Of a DNA stretch of 64,000 bases, positions 13,144 through 24,300 are shown one piece after another. The stretch comes from Rallus limicola (Eukaryota; Chordata; Aves; Gruiformes; Rallidae). Every line of letters begins with the position of its first letter. Positions within the stretch are counted from its first letter, which is position 1. The DNA lies in assembly GCA_022605955.1 (NCBI GenBank), contig JAKCOZ010000015.1, positions 10,917,287 to 10,981,286 of the forward strand, given 5' to 3'. Both the position numbers and the translations under genes were made by a program. Below the pieces are notes generated by a model, which was not told the origin of the DNA, ran no database searches, and worked only from the letters and a program-made list of their open reading frames with translations.

Positions 13144-15492
13144 TCAAAATATTCTCCTGTCCTCCAGGTCTTTGTGGTTCAGAGATGGGATGTTAATTCC
13201 TAGCTAATAACCCAAGTGCCCTCCTTTTCCATGAACATGCTCATTCTCTCCTTGAACGTATGCAAACTTTACATATTCAGAATTTCCTGTGGGAAAGATT
13301 TCCACAGTTTATAAACACACTGGGCTGAGAAAAATACCTGTGTACTCACTCTATGCCTCTGAGTGCTCAGCTCATTTGGTGGTCCCTTTTTCCTCTCTTG
13401 GAAAAGATGGGGAGTGCTTGCTCCCCTTGATTTGCAGAGTTCACCATGAAAAGATTAAAATCTGGCAGCAGATGCCTGCACCTCTGTGGAAAACCCACGG
13501 AGCCTCATGCGTCTTACAGCAGCCTGAGAGACCTGTCAGGGGAAATTACTGGGCAGCATCTCCTCTGCACTATATCCCTTAAGAAAGGTCTTGGTGAGTG
13601 GTTCAGAAAACAAGCATCTTTCAGAGGACTGAGGCCCCCCTTTTCTGCCTAACAGGTTGTGCTCTCACACTGTCGCCTTGTCATCCAGTGCGATGACTCA
13701 TGCAAATGAAGAGCATCTGAACTTAAATAAGAGAAGTCCTTAGGGACTATCAAAGGGCACAGAACTTGAGGAGAAGGAGGGGAAAAATGTATTTACATAG
13801 TCATCATGACAGTCACCAGAGCAACAAACAATTAGGCTTTTCCTTGCTGATGAATTAACAACACTTCAGCTGCAATATCTGTTCTGCAGTCTCTACCCAG
13901 GAGTCAGCCAGGCCTTCAGGTGTTTAGCTAGCACTTGCAAAAATCCTCGAAAAGAGGAACTTTCCTTCAGAGAGTCTGTCCTCCCTCAGGGCATCCCTGG
14001 AGAGATGACTCCTGGACTCACCCACTCAGTTAATGAGTGTCAGAGCTGCTCTGTGCAAAAACTCCTCAAGGTGAATGCATCTGATAGGAACACACACAGA
14101 TACAAAGCCACACAGAGCAAATCTTTCTCTCCCACAGAAGAAAGGGGGAAAAAAAGGTGGATGTGTATGGGAGAGCACCCTTTCTTGTCCTTCATTCCCT
14201 CATCTTCCTTGCAAGCTTGAACTCCTTGAATAAAAACAGCCAATGTGGAAATGGTGTCTCTAGGTCTACAAATGCAGGCTTGTTTATCAACACGTAGCTA
14301 AAGCACTACTGAAATGCCATCTTAATTAGCAACATGACCTTGTTAAAAACAGCATCTTAACTGTACATGCTAACTCCTGCTTATTTCCAAGTTGTATTTG
14401 CTCCCTATTCCCAGTAAAAACAAGTGTTTACTCATCACCTCAGCTCCAGTGAGTGCCAAGGCAAGGGATCCTATTATCTTCCTGACTGCACAACTTCATT
14501 TTTCCAAGTCCCAAGCATAGGACTTTCCCATAGCCACTCTTAGGGACATCATCTGCCAGCCCAGGGCTTGGCTCCTTTAGCTCTGTGAGTGGCTGAAGGT
14601 CACATCCCTGATGGTGATTTTTCCTTCCTGTGGTTCGCAGGACTCCCAGCCTCAGAGCAGCAGGTCTCCCCCTGCACCAGAGCAGAGGCCAGGTATGGGA
14701 GCAGGAAATGTGGTGTTCCCTCTCTGGGACTCCATGGGTTTCCTGCAGTCCTTGACTAAATCCCAATGCACAATACTGTCTCTAGAGACTATCTTCCTAG
14801 AGATGCTGCTGCTCTGGGAACCTTCCCATGGACATGCACTATTCCTCCATCTTAATGGGGGTGAGTGGAAGATTTGAAATAACAAGACAAAGCTGAGAAA
14901 TCCTTTCTGTCTCCTGATATCTTTTCTACTTCATTGCTTTATAATAAATGCACATTCCTGGCTGGCCCGAGGGCCCCTCTCTCCTGCCTGGGCAGAGGTG
15001 CTATTCATTCACGGTTCATGGGGGAGGGAAGGAGTCACAGGCTCTCCTTTCACAGCTGTATAGCCCAGAATCAAGAACTCTCTGCAAGACACTATCTAAT
15101 CAAAACCAGACATTCCCTCAGGGCACCATATACATTTAGGAAACAAGGACAGTCAGCCCTCCATGACCAAACTTCTCAATGAAGGAGAGAAGGATCCTTT
15201 TTCCCACACAGTCCCCAAGCTTGCTTGAAAAACAGAAGAAGATCTTCCTCGCCTCCTCCCCAGTTCCCCACCCCCAAGTCCCAATACAAAAGCAGACAGA
15301 GAAGTAGCATGCTCACAGCTCACCCTGGCAGAAACACTGCTGAGGGGATGCACTTATCTCTAATTCCCTGCTCAAGACAAAGCGACTCTGAACACAACAA
15401 ATGCATTTCTTCCTCCCTTCCCTGCAGTGGGGCTGAGGCAGGACATCCACAAACAAGGCAGCAAATGCTACTAGTAAGATGAGAGAGACAAT
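13144..15492. other. Non-coding stretch, no gene recognised
   Basis: Short frames on both strands lack motifs. Near 14936-14953 the text TGCTTTATAATAAATGCAC contains an AATAAA-like signal, but no upstream exon or retroelement can be linked to it. No repeat of note is visible. Confidence 0.5.
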
Positions 15493-15600
15493 GAGGCAGC
15501 AGGATTCCTGGGTTTTGTTTCCGGTCCTCCCACAGCTCACTGTAGGGAGTGTGGATAAGTCATGCTTAACCTCCCTCCAACACAGTTTATTGAACACCAT
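15493..15600 (+). mobile_element. MIR/CORE-type SINE relic
   Basis: The order GGATTCCTGGGTTTTGTTTCC, then a CACAGCTCACTG block, then GGATAAGTCATGCTTAACC, then AACACAGTTTA follows the sense order of the amniote MIR-like SINE body: tRNA-derived B-box region, then the central GACCTTGGGCAAGTCAC-type block, then the CTCAGTTT-type block. It is strongly diverged, consistent with an ancient amniote insertion. The exact subfamily cannot be set by eye. Confidence 0.6.
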
Positions 15601-17742
15601 CTGGGTTTATTTTTGCGAAGTCTCAAAAAACTCACGCTCACGTTCACTTTGTTAGTGCCCATGTGTGAGATCACACATGCACTAGAAGCTAGCTCCTGGC
15701 CTTCTCCGAGAGCACGTGATCCTTGCACATGACAAAAGAAGATCCCTGGGCTTGCTTGTGGCCTTAGCACATGGGCTGAGAGAGGTCTGGGGATCCCAGG
15801 GAGCAAAGTGGAAGCTGCAGCGTAACTCCTGAAGGATGGGGAAAGGTGTCTGTCATGGCTAGCTTTGCCAAAAGTTTGACATACACAAGAGGATCTCAGA
15901 AGGAAAAAGACACTGCTCTTCACTTTTCAGTCATCCAAGGCATCATCTTCCATCTGAATGATGGGAAATGGGTTCCCTATGGGATAACACTGACAGGACA
16001 ACTTGATTTCACACCTGCTGGCTGTAACTCATCCTCCAGTGCTAAAAACTCTGAGGCAGAGGCAGTCTCCTTTGTTCTACCTGCTCAGTGCCTGAGACGG
16101 CAGAGGCCTTAAATCCTGATTACAGCCTCTGAGTGCACCCACAGGACAAATGTTGAGAGAAGCAGCAGCTTTGCAAGGAGCAACACCAGGGTCAGACTGT
16201 GAGAAGGAAGAGCTGCTGAGAATAGGGAGTTAAGACTAACGTGCTATTCCCAAGAGTGGTGTTCCTGCTAAGGGAAGAGGCCTTTGGTGTAGAGCATCAT
16301 GAAGCTGATCATGCCAGCCCTGTCACCCTGCTCCCCAGGTCCTTAGTGGGAACCCAGGACATTCATTCACCCTTCCCTCTCCATTACTCATGGCCTCCAT
16401 GACACACGTGCTATTTCAGGAGGCAAGGAAGGGCACAGCTCAAAATGGAAAGGAAAGCATTGAAAGGCATGATTACATGTGGGAGAAACAGAAAAAGCCT
16501 GCTTTCCTCCCCACAAAGGGAAGCTGCTGTCTGATTGCTTTAGGCAATACATAGAGGTTGCTTTGTAACACATGGTTTTCTATCCAGGATCCTCTTTTAA
16601 CTGCTGCAATAGAAGAGGAGGGGTAAAGAAAGAAAGGAAGTAGATTCAAGGCCTCTTCACAGAGCAATGCCCAACCCTCCTGATAAGGCTTTTATCCTCT
16701 CTTGTAAAAAATAACCAGGTCTGGTTGAGGCTTACAGAGCTCCCAGTTCTGATTGCTACCAAATAAAAGTCCCAGATAGACATCCCAGTTCCCTCCAGAG
16801 TCTGCCAACCAGCCCCCACCCTTTCTCTTATTGCATTTCTGTAGCCTTCCTTGCACACTGTCACTGTGCCAGGTCAGACTGATGTGGCTGGCCAGTGTCT
16901 TCCTGCACTGTGAGAAAACAGACATATTTTTCATAATGCCATCATCTCATCTAGCTACAAAAGGGGTGGAGGTCAGAGGTAAGAGTGGGAGTGTACAGAG
17001 CAGTAGTAAAGGTATGGCCAAATCTGGGAGATGTGTCAGCTATGCCAACAGGCAAAACACTTTAGGTTTTTAGCAGTACAATGTACAACTGTACAATGAC
17101 TTCTTTCCTTTTCATGATGTTAGTGGCACACTCACCAGTCCGTGTACTAAACCCTGCACCATGGGAAGCACCCATTCCTGCCAGCTCTCCTTCAAGACAG
17201 CGTGTCTCACCAAAGCCATGTCCCTCATTCCTTACCTCATACCAAACCCTGTATTTTACACCACACCTTTCTCACTGACCATGCATACATTTTCAGTAAA
17301 GATTTTAGCTGCTGAGGGAGAAGGTGGCAGAAAAGTGTTGCTCTTCTCATGTGCATCAACTTCTCTGTGTTGCCTGCTTTAGGAACCAATCAAGGGATTC
17401 CAAATCCCCCAGCCTGATTGCCAATGCACAACAATTTACAAGTGTCCCCATTGTCTTAGCCATGGACTCTTTTTACATCCTGCTATTTGTTTCAGGGAAG
17501 CAGATTTTTCTTTGGAATGATGTGAAAGTGTTTGCTTGACATGATGGGAATTTATGAGTTGTGAGTCCCGGCTCCTTCCCCAGGGCCCATGAAATCAGTG
17601 TGTTTCAGAGGATGAGGAAGGGAGAGCAGTGCTTGCAGATGGAACCAAATGGACATGGCTTCCTGGTGACAGGAGATATATATGTATTTGCCCACATTTT
17701 AGTGTGATATGAGAAGAGTTACTGAGGGGTCTGTGGGAGTAT
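15601..17742. other. Non-coding stretch, no gene recognised
   Basis: No credible exon or repeat. A small local repeat of GTACAAT occurs at 17076-17098. Open frames at 15537-15923 (minus) and 15846-16112 (plus) show no conserved motif and overlap each other, as expected for chance frames. Confidence 0.5.
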
Positions 17743-17747
17743 GTAAG
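17743..17747. repeat. Left target-site duplication GTAAG
   Basis: GTAAG directly precedes the LTR end TGTCGTGG and is repeated exactly after the other LTR end at 18336-18340. A 5-bp duplication is the length expected of ERVL-type integration. Confidence 0.85.
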
Positions 17748-18335
17748 TGTCGTGGTTTCACCCCGGCTTGGGCCGAGATCCACGCAGCTGCCTGCTCCTT
17801 AAAGTAAAAGAGCAGGAGAAAAGGGAAAAAGGGGGGGGGGAAAACAAGGGAAGGGAAAAGGAAGGGGCAAATAACTCCAAAACCAAGAAACTAAGAGGCC
17901 CGTGGGTTGGGATAAGGATAGTTTACTAAGATAACAGGAAAATAAAATATATACAAGGCTAACAGGACTATAGAGCAAAAGAATATGAAAATATTGATAC
18001 ACAATGCAGTTTCTCACCGAACCACACAACTCAGGCCGTACCACCCAGAGCCGTCCCGGAACCCGACCGTCCCCCAAGACCCTCGCGTCCCGGCCGCTCG
18101 CGTCCCGGAACCGCCCCTTCTTCCTCCCATCAGCCCCCCTTTATCCTGGGCAGGACGTAATTGGCATGGAATATTCTCTTTGGCCCATCTGGGTCACCTG
18201 TCCTGGCATTGACTGTCTGACTGCAACTAAAAACATCAGGGTGTTATCAGCACTGTTTTCATTTTAACTCCCAAACACAGCATTCCATCCGCTGCTACAA
18301 ATGAAATTAACTCTATCCTGACTGAAACCAGGACA
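17748..18335 (-). mobile_element. Well-preserved solo LTR, avian ERVL-type
   Basis: On the minus strand this 588-base unit begins TGTCCTGGTTTCAGTCAGGA and ends GGTGAAACCACGACA, the canonical TG...CA ends of a common avian ERVL-type LTR. In minus-strand order it shows GATAGAGTTAATTTC, GTGCTGATAACACCCTGATG, CAAAGAGAATATTCCATGCC, a TATA-like GGATAAAGG (plus 18139-18147), a CpG-dense segment, an AGTAAA polyadenylation-like site (plus 17922-17927) followed by CTATCCTTATCCCAACCCAC, and a purine/pyrimidine tract before the end. A perfect 5-bp GTAAG duplication flanks it. No gag, pol or env sequence adjoins it, so it is a solo LTR left by recombination. Retained CpG sites and the intact duplication suggest a comparatively recent insertion. 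The exact Repbase name is not assigned. Confidence 0.92.
18014..18117 (-). promoter_or_regulatory. CpG-dense core within the solo LTR
   Basis: About 14 CpG dinucleotides fall in roughly 100 bases, in a window otherwise nearly devoid of CpG. The unit CTCGCGTCCCGG occurs twice in tandem. On the minus strand a GC-box-like GGGGCGG (plus 18111-18117) lies just downstream of the TATA-like GGATAAAGG. This is the expected place for the LTR promoter and transcript start. Promoter activity in the host is an inference. Confidence 0.55.
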
Positions 18336-18340
18336 GTAAG
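18336..18340. repeat. Right target-site duplication GTAAG
   Basis: Exact copy of 17743-17747, directly after the LTR terminus CCAGGACA. Confidence 0.85.
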
Positions 18341-19407
18341 GAACAGCAAACTAAAACACAGCCATCAATCTCCTGCCTGCTTGAGGTGGGGAGTGGAGGA
18401 CAGACTTCAGTTACCTGTCTTTGCAAGCAACCATTACACAAGGATGCAGATGATGGAAAATTTTCCCAGTCTTTTGAGTTTTTTCCTCAATGTCTTCTGC
18501 CCCAGGACCTTCACATGGCAAACCAGCTCAAAGCAGACAAGACCTGCATATGCTAACATATTATCCAAAGCAGTACAGGAACATGGAGAGATGGGATGAT
18601 GTTTTCATGTGCAGAAGTTGCATGAAAAAGAGAAATCAAGTCAAGCTTGGTGCTACTGTTATTCCTTGGTCTATGAACAGACTCAGCACATGGATTGGTG
18701 AGCATGTTTGTCAACTGGATTACAGACAGTGATTGTTAATTTATGTGGTTGTTATCAGTCAGCCTTTCATAGCAAGGGAGTGGTTAGAATTATTAATATT
18801 CAGTCCCATTAAAGAAGTTGTCCTGGGTTGCATCCCTTCCACTCCTCTCCTTCTGCCTTTTCTTTCTCCCTCACTTCTGTCACAGTGGTTTCTCTCTTCC
18901 TGAACTGTCATTGCAGATGATGGCTGAAATTTCAGCCTTATGGTTTCACTCCAAACTGAAGGTTCTGCCCAGGTCAAGAGCCTCTCCAGATACATGGGGA
19001 TGATACTGAGAGCACTTCAGGTCTTTATGGGCTTGGAGAACATCCTTGTTGACTTCTGAATTGCTGTTTATGTGGTCAGGTGTGGATTTCAGCTGCTCCT
19101 CAGCTGTGTAATGTGTTCTTCCACCATGAGGTTTCTGCCTGAGTTTTGTAGGCAGTAGCTTGGGACCCCATACAAATGCAGCATCTTTAGAGCACCTCTG
19201 AGAGTTAGAGGTGGTGGCACAGAAGGATCAAACAAGCATTCCAAGGAGGTCAGCACAGCAGAGAGAGATGTGATAAAGGGTGCAATTATGCTGCCAATTA
19301 AACTTGAAACAGAAGAAAAAAACCTGTTGATTTTAATGGGGGGAGAGGGGGAGAAGGTTTGCTTGACTTTTACTTTTTACTTATTTTGGTAACAAGTCAT
19401 TAAGCTT

Positions 19408-19438
<31 letters not shown>

Positions 19439-22400
19439 ATTTTTTTGTGGATAATCATTTGGCTTGTACCATTTTGTGCTTTAATTGTAAAGGATGAGCT
19501 TTTTATAGAAACATATTTCCGCTTATAAGCCGTCCTGAGGATACAGCTGTCTTATAATTCACACTATGTTACTGGTCAACAAAGTCTCTGTAGAAACAAA
19601 ACCTCTTTTTCTATAAGCTGAACATGTCCAAACACAAGAAAAGGGATCTGGGTACTCAAATTTAGATGCAAGTACCTCTTTGCTACACCCTTCATGCAAG
19701 CGTTCTCAAGGAGGTGGATGAAAGAGGCACGGACATGGGTCAGTCAATCCACTGCTGCAAATTCAAGACATCCCCGCCCACCATGTGTCTGAAAAAAAGC
19801 ACCAGTCAGTTCCCAAAGCCACACGTGTTCTCCTTAGGGATCTACAATCCAGTTGCATTCATCCCAACACATGTGGCCTTGTCATGCTGGCATGGCAGGA
19901 GAACAAAACCTTTTGGCTGCAGGCTTTGTGCTATGAGCTCCCCACAAGAGGCTGAGCAGAAGATGCTTCCTGCAAGAAACAGTGCCCACATATAAAGGAG
20001 CAGCTCTCAACACTGTACATCCCAGTAATTTCCCTGGTTTTGCTTGGGCCACGCATCCTGGAGGAGTGATGGACTGCCAGCTCTGCAGCTACGCTGCCCC
20101 TTCCATCCTCCCCTCCCACCCCTCTGTTCAAACCCACCAGCTGTGCACTGAAGACACAAATAACAGCTCGAGTGAGAGTCAGCAGCAGAGAGGCTGGGAC
20201 GAGGGTGGTGGTGTGGCACAGGCGTGCAGTTGCCACATGAGATCCGGAGCACACCAGCTGTCGGGACCCACCCCTGCAATCTGCTGGTGCACACAGCACC
20301 ACAGGCAAGGGCTTTAAAAAGGGAGAAGAAACCCCACAGGCACAGTAAAAAATATTTACCCGAAGTTTGGGAACCTGTTATTAATGATGTTTCCAAGACC
20401 TGCCAGCACAGTTATGAATACACACCCTTTCTTTGCTGCAAGCAAGAATATGGAGCAAGGCAGCACATCACAAAGAGCTGCTGAGCACCACCATAGTTTC
20501 CTGTCCCACTCCCCTCCCAAGCATAGATATGGGCAGAGTGCATGCAGGGACTGGAAGCCTGTGTACCTTAGAACCCTTTAAAGACTTTCTGGTCTGAAGT
20601 ATCTTCCCCCAGACCTCCAGCAGACGTATGAGAGCTGGTGTTTTCTCAGTGGAGCCACAGCTTGTGGATGACAAGCTGTTTCAGATGGCTGCAGCTCTGG
20701 GTCACAGCGAAGGGCTGTCCCACAGAGTATACGCTCTGCAGTGTACAGTCTGATGGTGATTATGGTCAGCTCATGCTCATGGGTAAAGATGTGGGCAAGC
20801 TGGAGGTTAATTCCACAGCAATGCACACTCTGCCGGGACTGTGGGGCATCTGCAGCAGACACGCTCAGATAAGCCAGCACTGATGGACTTCATCAATATA
20901 TTTATCCTCTAAGTCCTCATTAGGTAAGGAACATTATAGATGATGAGCTGAGGAGGACAGTCTGAGCAGGGAAAGAGCTGTACACTGGAAGATTGAACTG
21001 AGGAGCCAGTCTCCTGAGTAGCTCAGTCCAGCTACTGTTCTGACCCTGGTCCTGGGCTGAGCCTCAACCTCACCGTGGGGCACATCTTCCCAGGGTGAAG
21101 GTCTTACATTCAAGACAAAAGCAGGCAGTGAGGCTATCCTGCAAGTGGTCTGCCAATATCTTTTCTAGGGATAAGAAAAAAATCTTTTTGGAGTAATCTT
21201 TTCTTGGCTGAGACTGCCACCCAGGAGTTGTCCTTATCATCATGTTTGTAGTTCCTGCTTGCCAAACAGGAACTGGATTTTAATCAACAATTTGTTTCCC
21301 TTCAGGGCATCAAGCAGTCCTGCTTAGTCTTTGGGATGTGACCAACACTCCCCTACTCTTCATTCATACAAATGAGCAGTGCTGCTGCTTAGTAGTGATT
21401 TCTAAGGAGCTATGAGGCTAAAACTGGCCCTTTACACAGTTTCCTCTGAGGACAAGGGACAAGAGGGGAAAGCAAGGCCAATGTTATAGAAGGCAAGGAC
21501 GGAAGCTTTGTTTTTCTGTGCCTGCTCTGGGACACTGGGGGTTTGTACTCACTGAAGAATATGAGGGGGGAAAATGTCAATGATTACTTTTCAACTGGGA
21601 GCTGAATTTTCTCACTCCTGTTTTCATTAGGTCCTTTCAGCTGGGCCACATTTCCCTAAAAATGGATCTAGACTAATCTAGGAATAACACCTTGGGATCT
21701 GTCACTGGGGATTACTGCTAAGCGGGTAGCAATAATCTAAACTAAGCTAAGCAACAAGAGCTTGCACAGAACAGGACCTATGCAAAGTGATGCCTTTTAA
21801 AATGCCTGTTTTCCAGGAACAAAGCTTGAGGTGATTATTCATCTTTGTTCTGGAGGGACAGAAAGATGGTCTTGATTCTTTTCTACAGCATCTTTCACAA
21901 CTTGAGGTTGGCTTCCTTGGGGGCCACCCATTCCTCAGTCCTGTCCCACCAACTGGCCTAAAAGTCTCTCCATTAAACACACGCATGCATGGGGATGCAG
22001 ACAATGTTTCTGCCTCTTGCAAAGACATGACCACCCTTGCTTATGCAGATTGTTCTTGTGCAAAGGGACTGGAGCCCTTACTGTGGTAGTGTGCTAATTC
22101 TCTCTTAGTTTCAACTTCCTGGATTTAATCTGAACTTTTCTGTGCAATGCTAACGTTATGGAAAATCAGTTGTAATAGACAAGGACCATTATTGTTTTTC
22201 AGGTCAAGCAGTCAATGCAGTAATTTCCTTCCACTTTCATGCTATTATTTGGCTGTAATCATTTCAAGTTGAGTTTGCATGAGAGTCAAGTCAAAACCGT
22301 TCCTGGTCACACATACCTGGAAAATTTTCTTCTCTAGAAAATCAAGATTTTCTTTCAATGAGTTTTAATTTACAATGATCATGATTCTGCTACACTCACA

Positions 22401-22779
22401 GGATTTCTTATCTTCCAGAGATGTCACCAAAGACACTCAAGGGATAGTGTAATTCACTGTGTATTCCTGTCTCAGAGAGAGCTCACTATGGCCTTGGATC
22501 GCAGCCTAAACACATTTTTTGTTAGCTTTTCAGCAGCAAAGCTAAAACAGAAACAACCCCTCTCTTTTATGGACAGTCACATCAGCCCTCAGTGATTAAG
22601 GAAACCCAGAACACTGCCTGGAAAGCCAGGCTCAAAACACTGCCAGTTTTCTTCCATAAATCCTCTTCCTTAAACAACACATCCATATATAATAGTTTAA
22701 ATAAAGCAGGCCCAGATGCAGTCCAGAAACAGAAAGTAGCTAAAAAGGATGCCATTATTTAGGACCTTCCATAATACAA
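18341..22779. other. Non-coding stretch, no gene recognised
   Basis: Apart from the alternating TG/CG repeat at 19407-19437, no repeat or exon is recognised. Frames near 19931-20396 on both strands overlap each other and lack motifs. The segment at 22200-22400 is AT-rich with several TAAT-like cores. Confidence 0.5.
19407..19437. repeat. (TG)11(CG)4 alternating repeat
   Basis: Eleven TG units run directly into about four CG units, giving 31 bases of uninterrupted purine-pyrimidine alternation. Such sequences are known to favour left-handed Z-DNA. The CG part is unusual in a CpG-depleted region. Confidence 0.9.
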
Positions 22780-24300
22780 CTAGCATGGCTTATATATTGG
22801 TGCAGGGGTCCACAGACCTTTAATTTTCCTGACAGGTTTATGCCCAGTTATCCCTTTGGAGGCTGCTTTTGATTCCTCTTCTGCACTGTGTGATATATAT
22901 GCAAAAGTCATGCAGAACATCAAACCAGATCCCAGCCTTTTTGGACAAGGACATGTTCTTCCCCAACATGTTGTTGTGTGGCTTGGCAGAAGTGGAAGAG
23001 ATCTTATGTACAACATATCCGGAGTTCTTAAGTCAGCAGTGACTGATTCAGGCTGTGCATCTGATGCAATTCAATTGTCCAGTATTTCACTAGATCTTCA
23101 GCTACTTGACAGCAGGAAGAGGCGAAACTTTGGCCCAGTTTCTTAAAATCATCACAGAGATGTGCTCCAACAGCATCCAAAAGCAGCAGCACTTCATAAA
23201 GGCCATTGTTTGCTGAGATAGACTTGGCCTGACACCCTCGTGCCTGTTAGAAAGCGCCTTCTGCATCATGAGGATGGTGTCCAAAAGCAGAGGGACTGGT
23301 GGAGCAGAAAATTTGAGGCACACTCGGAAAAGCATGGAGTTGACTTTGCTAACCAGGTTTCCCTTGTGCTTAGCAACAGCTCCAGTGGGCCCCTGGGAGT
23401 TTTCAGTAGTCGGGAGCCTTGTTCCTTGGCAGAAACAAAATGTTGGCTGTTTAGCATGCTGCTGAACCTGTAATCTACAGCCAAGCAATGGCAAACGTTC
23501 TAGCCAAGTGAACAGCAGGCTTGGAAGGGGGTTGTTTTTGAGGGCTGATTTCCTCTGCCATTTGCAAAAGGGCATCCTGCAGCCAGGCCATATGATTCAG
23601 GACTCTGCCTCACCGTGGTTGTGCTGCTTCAGTGCTCTGCATGTGTAAAAACCAGCACCACACACGATAGATTCAGGTGACATAAGGTGACTGTTCAGCA
23701 GGTGGGTAAGAGGCTCATTAAAATCGAAGAATGTGCAGCCCTGAAGCATGCACAGCAAAACCAGATGCTGTGTATGCTTTTTCCCCAAAGTGCTGACCAG
23801 TACACAGCTCCCTTATGCATCCGCTACCTTCTGCAACACTATTTTGTTCTTCTCACATCACTGCTACTAAACCTCCGCTCTGGTCCAGCCAGCTTTCCTT
23901 TCTCATGGAGCCACTCATGGTTGTGGCTCACTTCAAAAGCACACGTGTATACCTCAGCCCATCCAAGACCCTCATAATCACGATCCACAACATCCCTCAC
24001 TGCTCCTTTCCTGAGTAGTTTTGAAGCAATGGATACCAATCACAATAAATTGCTCCTAACAGCACAACAGTTTGCTGGTATGGAGAAATGATGAGCAGGA
24101 CAACTGTAGATTCATTTTCATTTGTATTCCCAGCCAGAATCGGTATGGACTAATGACTATGGCAAGCCAAGCAAATTCATTTTTTGCCTGTGACCTCTGC
24201 CAGGATTTTAATACAAGGTCTAGTACACTAAATGATTACCAAAGGAGTATCTGCGTATGTGTCGAACCACAGCAGTGAGCACATTGCTGGAGAAGAATGA
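22780..24300 (-). other. Unassigned stretch with protein-like minus frames
   Basis: On the minus strand, one frame from 23788 to 23102 is interrupted by a single stop. It continues in sense, after a shift, into a frame around 23190-23035 that reads LLDAVGAHLCDDFKKLGQSF. These residues look more protein-like than most chance frames here, and could reflect a decayed processed pseudogene or an old exon. I do not recognise the protein. There is no poly-A tail, no flanking duplication and no clear splice-site set, so chance remains the simpler explanation. Confidence 0.15.

Noticed and set aside
17799..18267. Overlapping frames on both strands as genes
   Set aside because: All fall inside the solo LTR, which is non-coding; the proline/arginine-rich frames come from its CpG-rich core.
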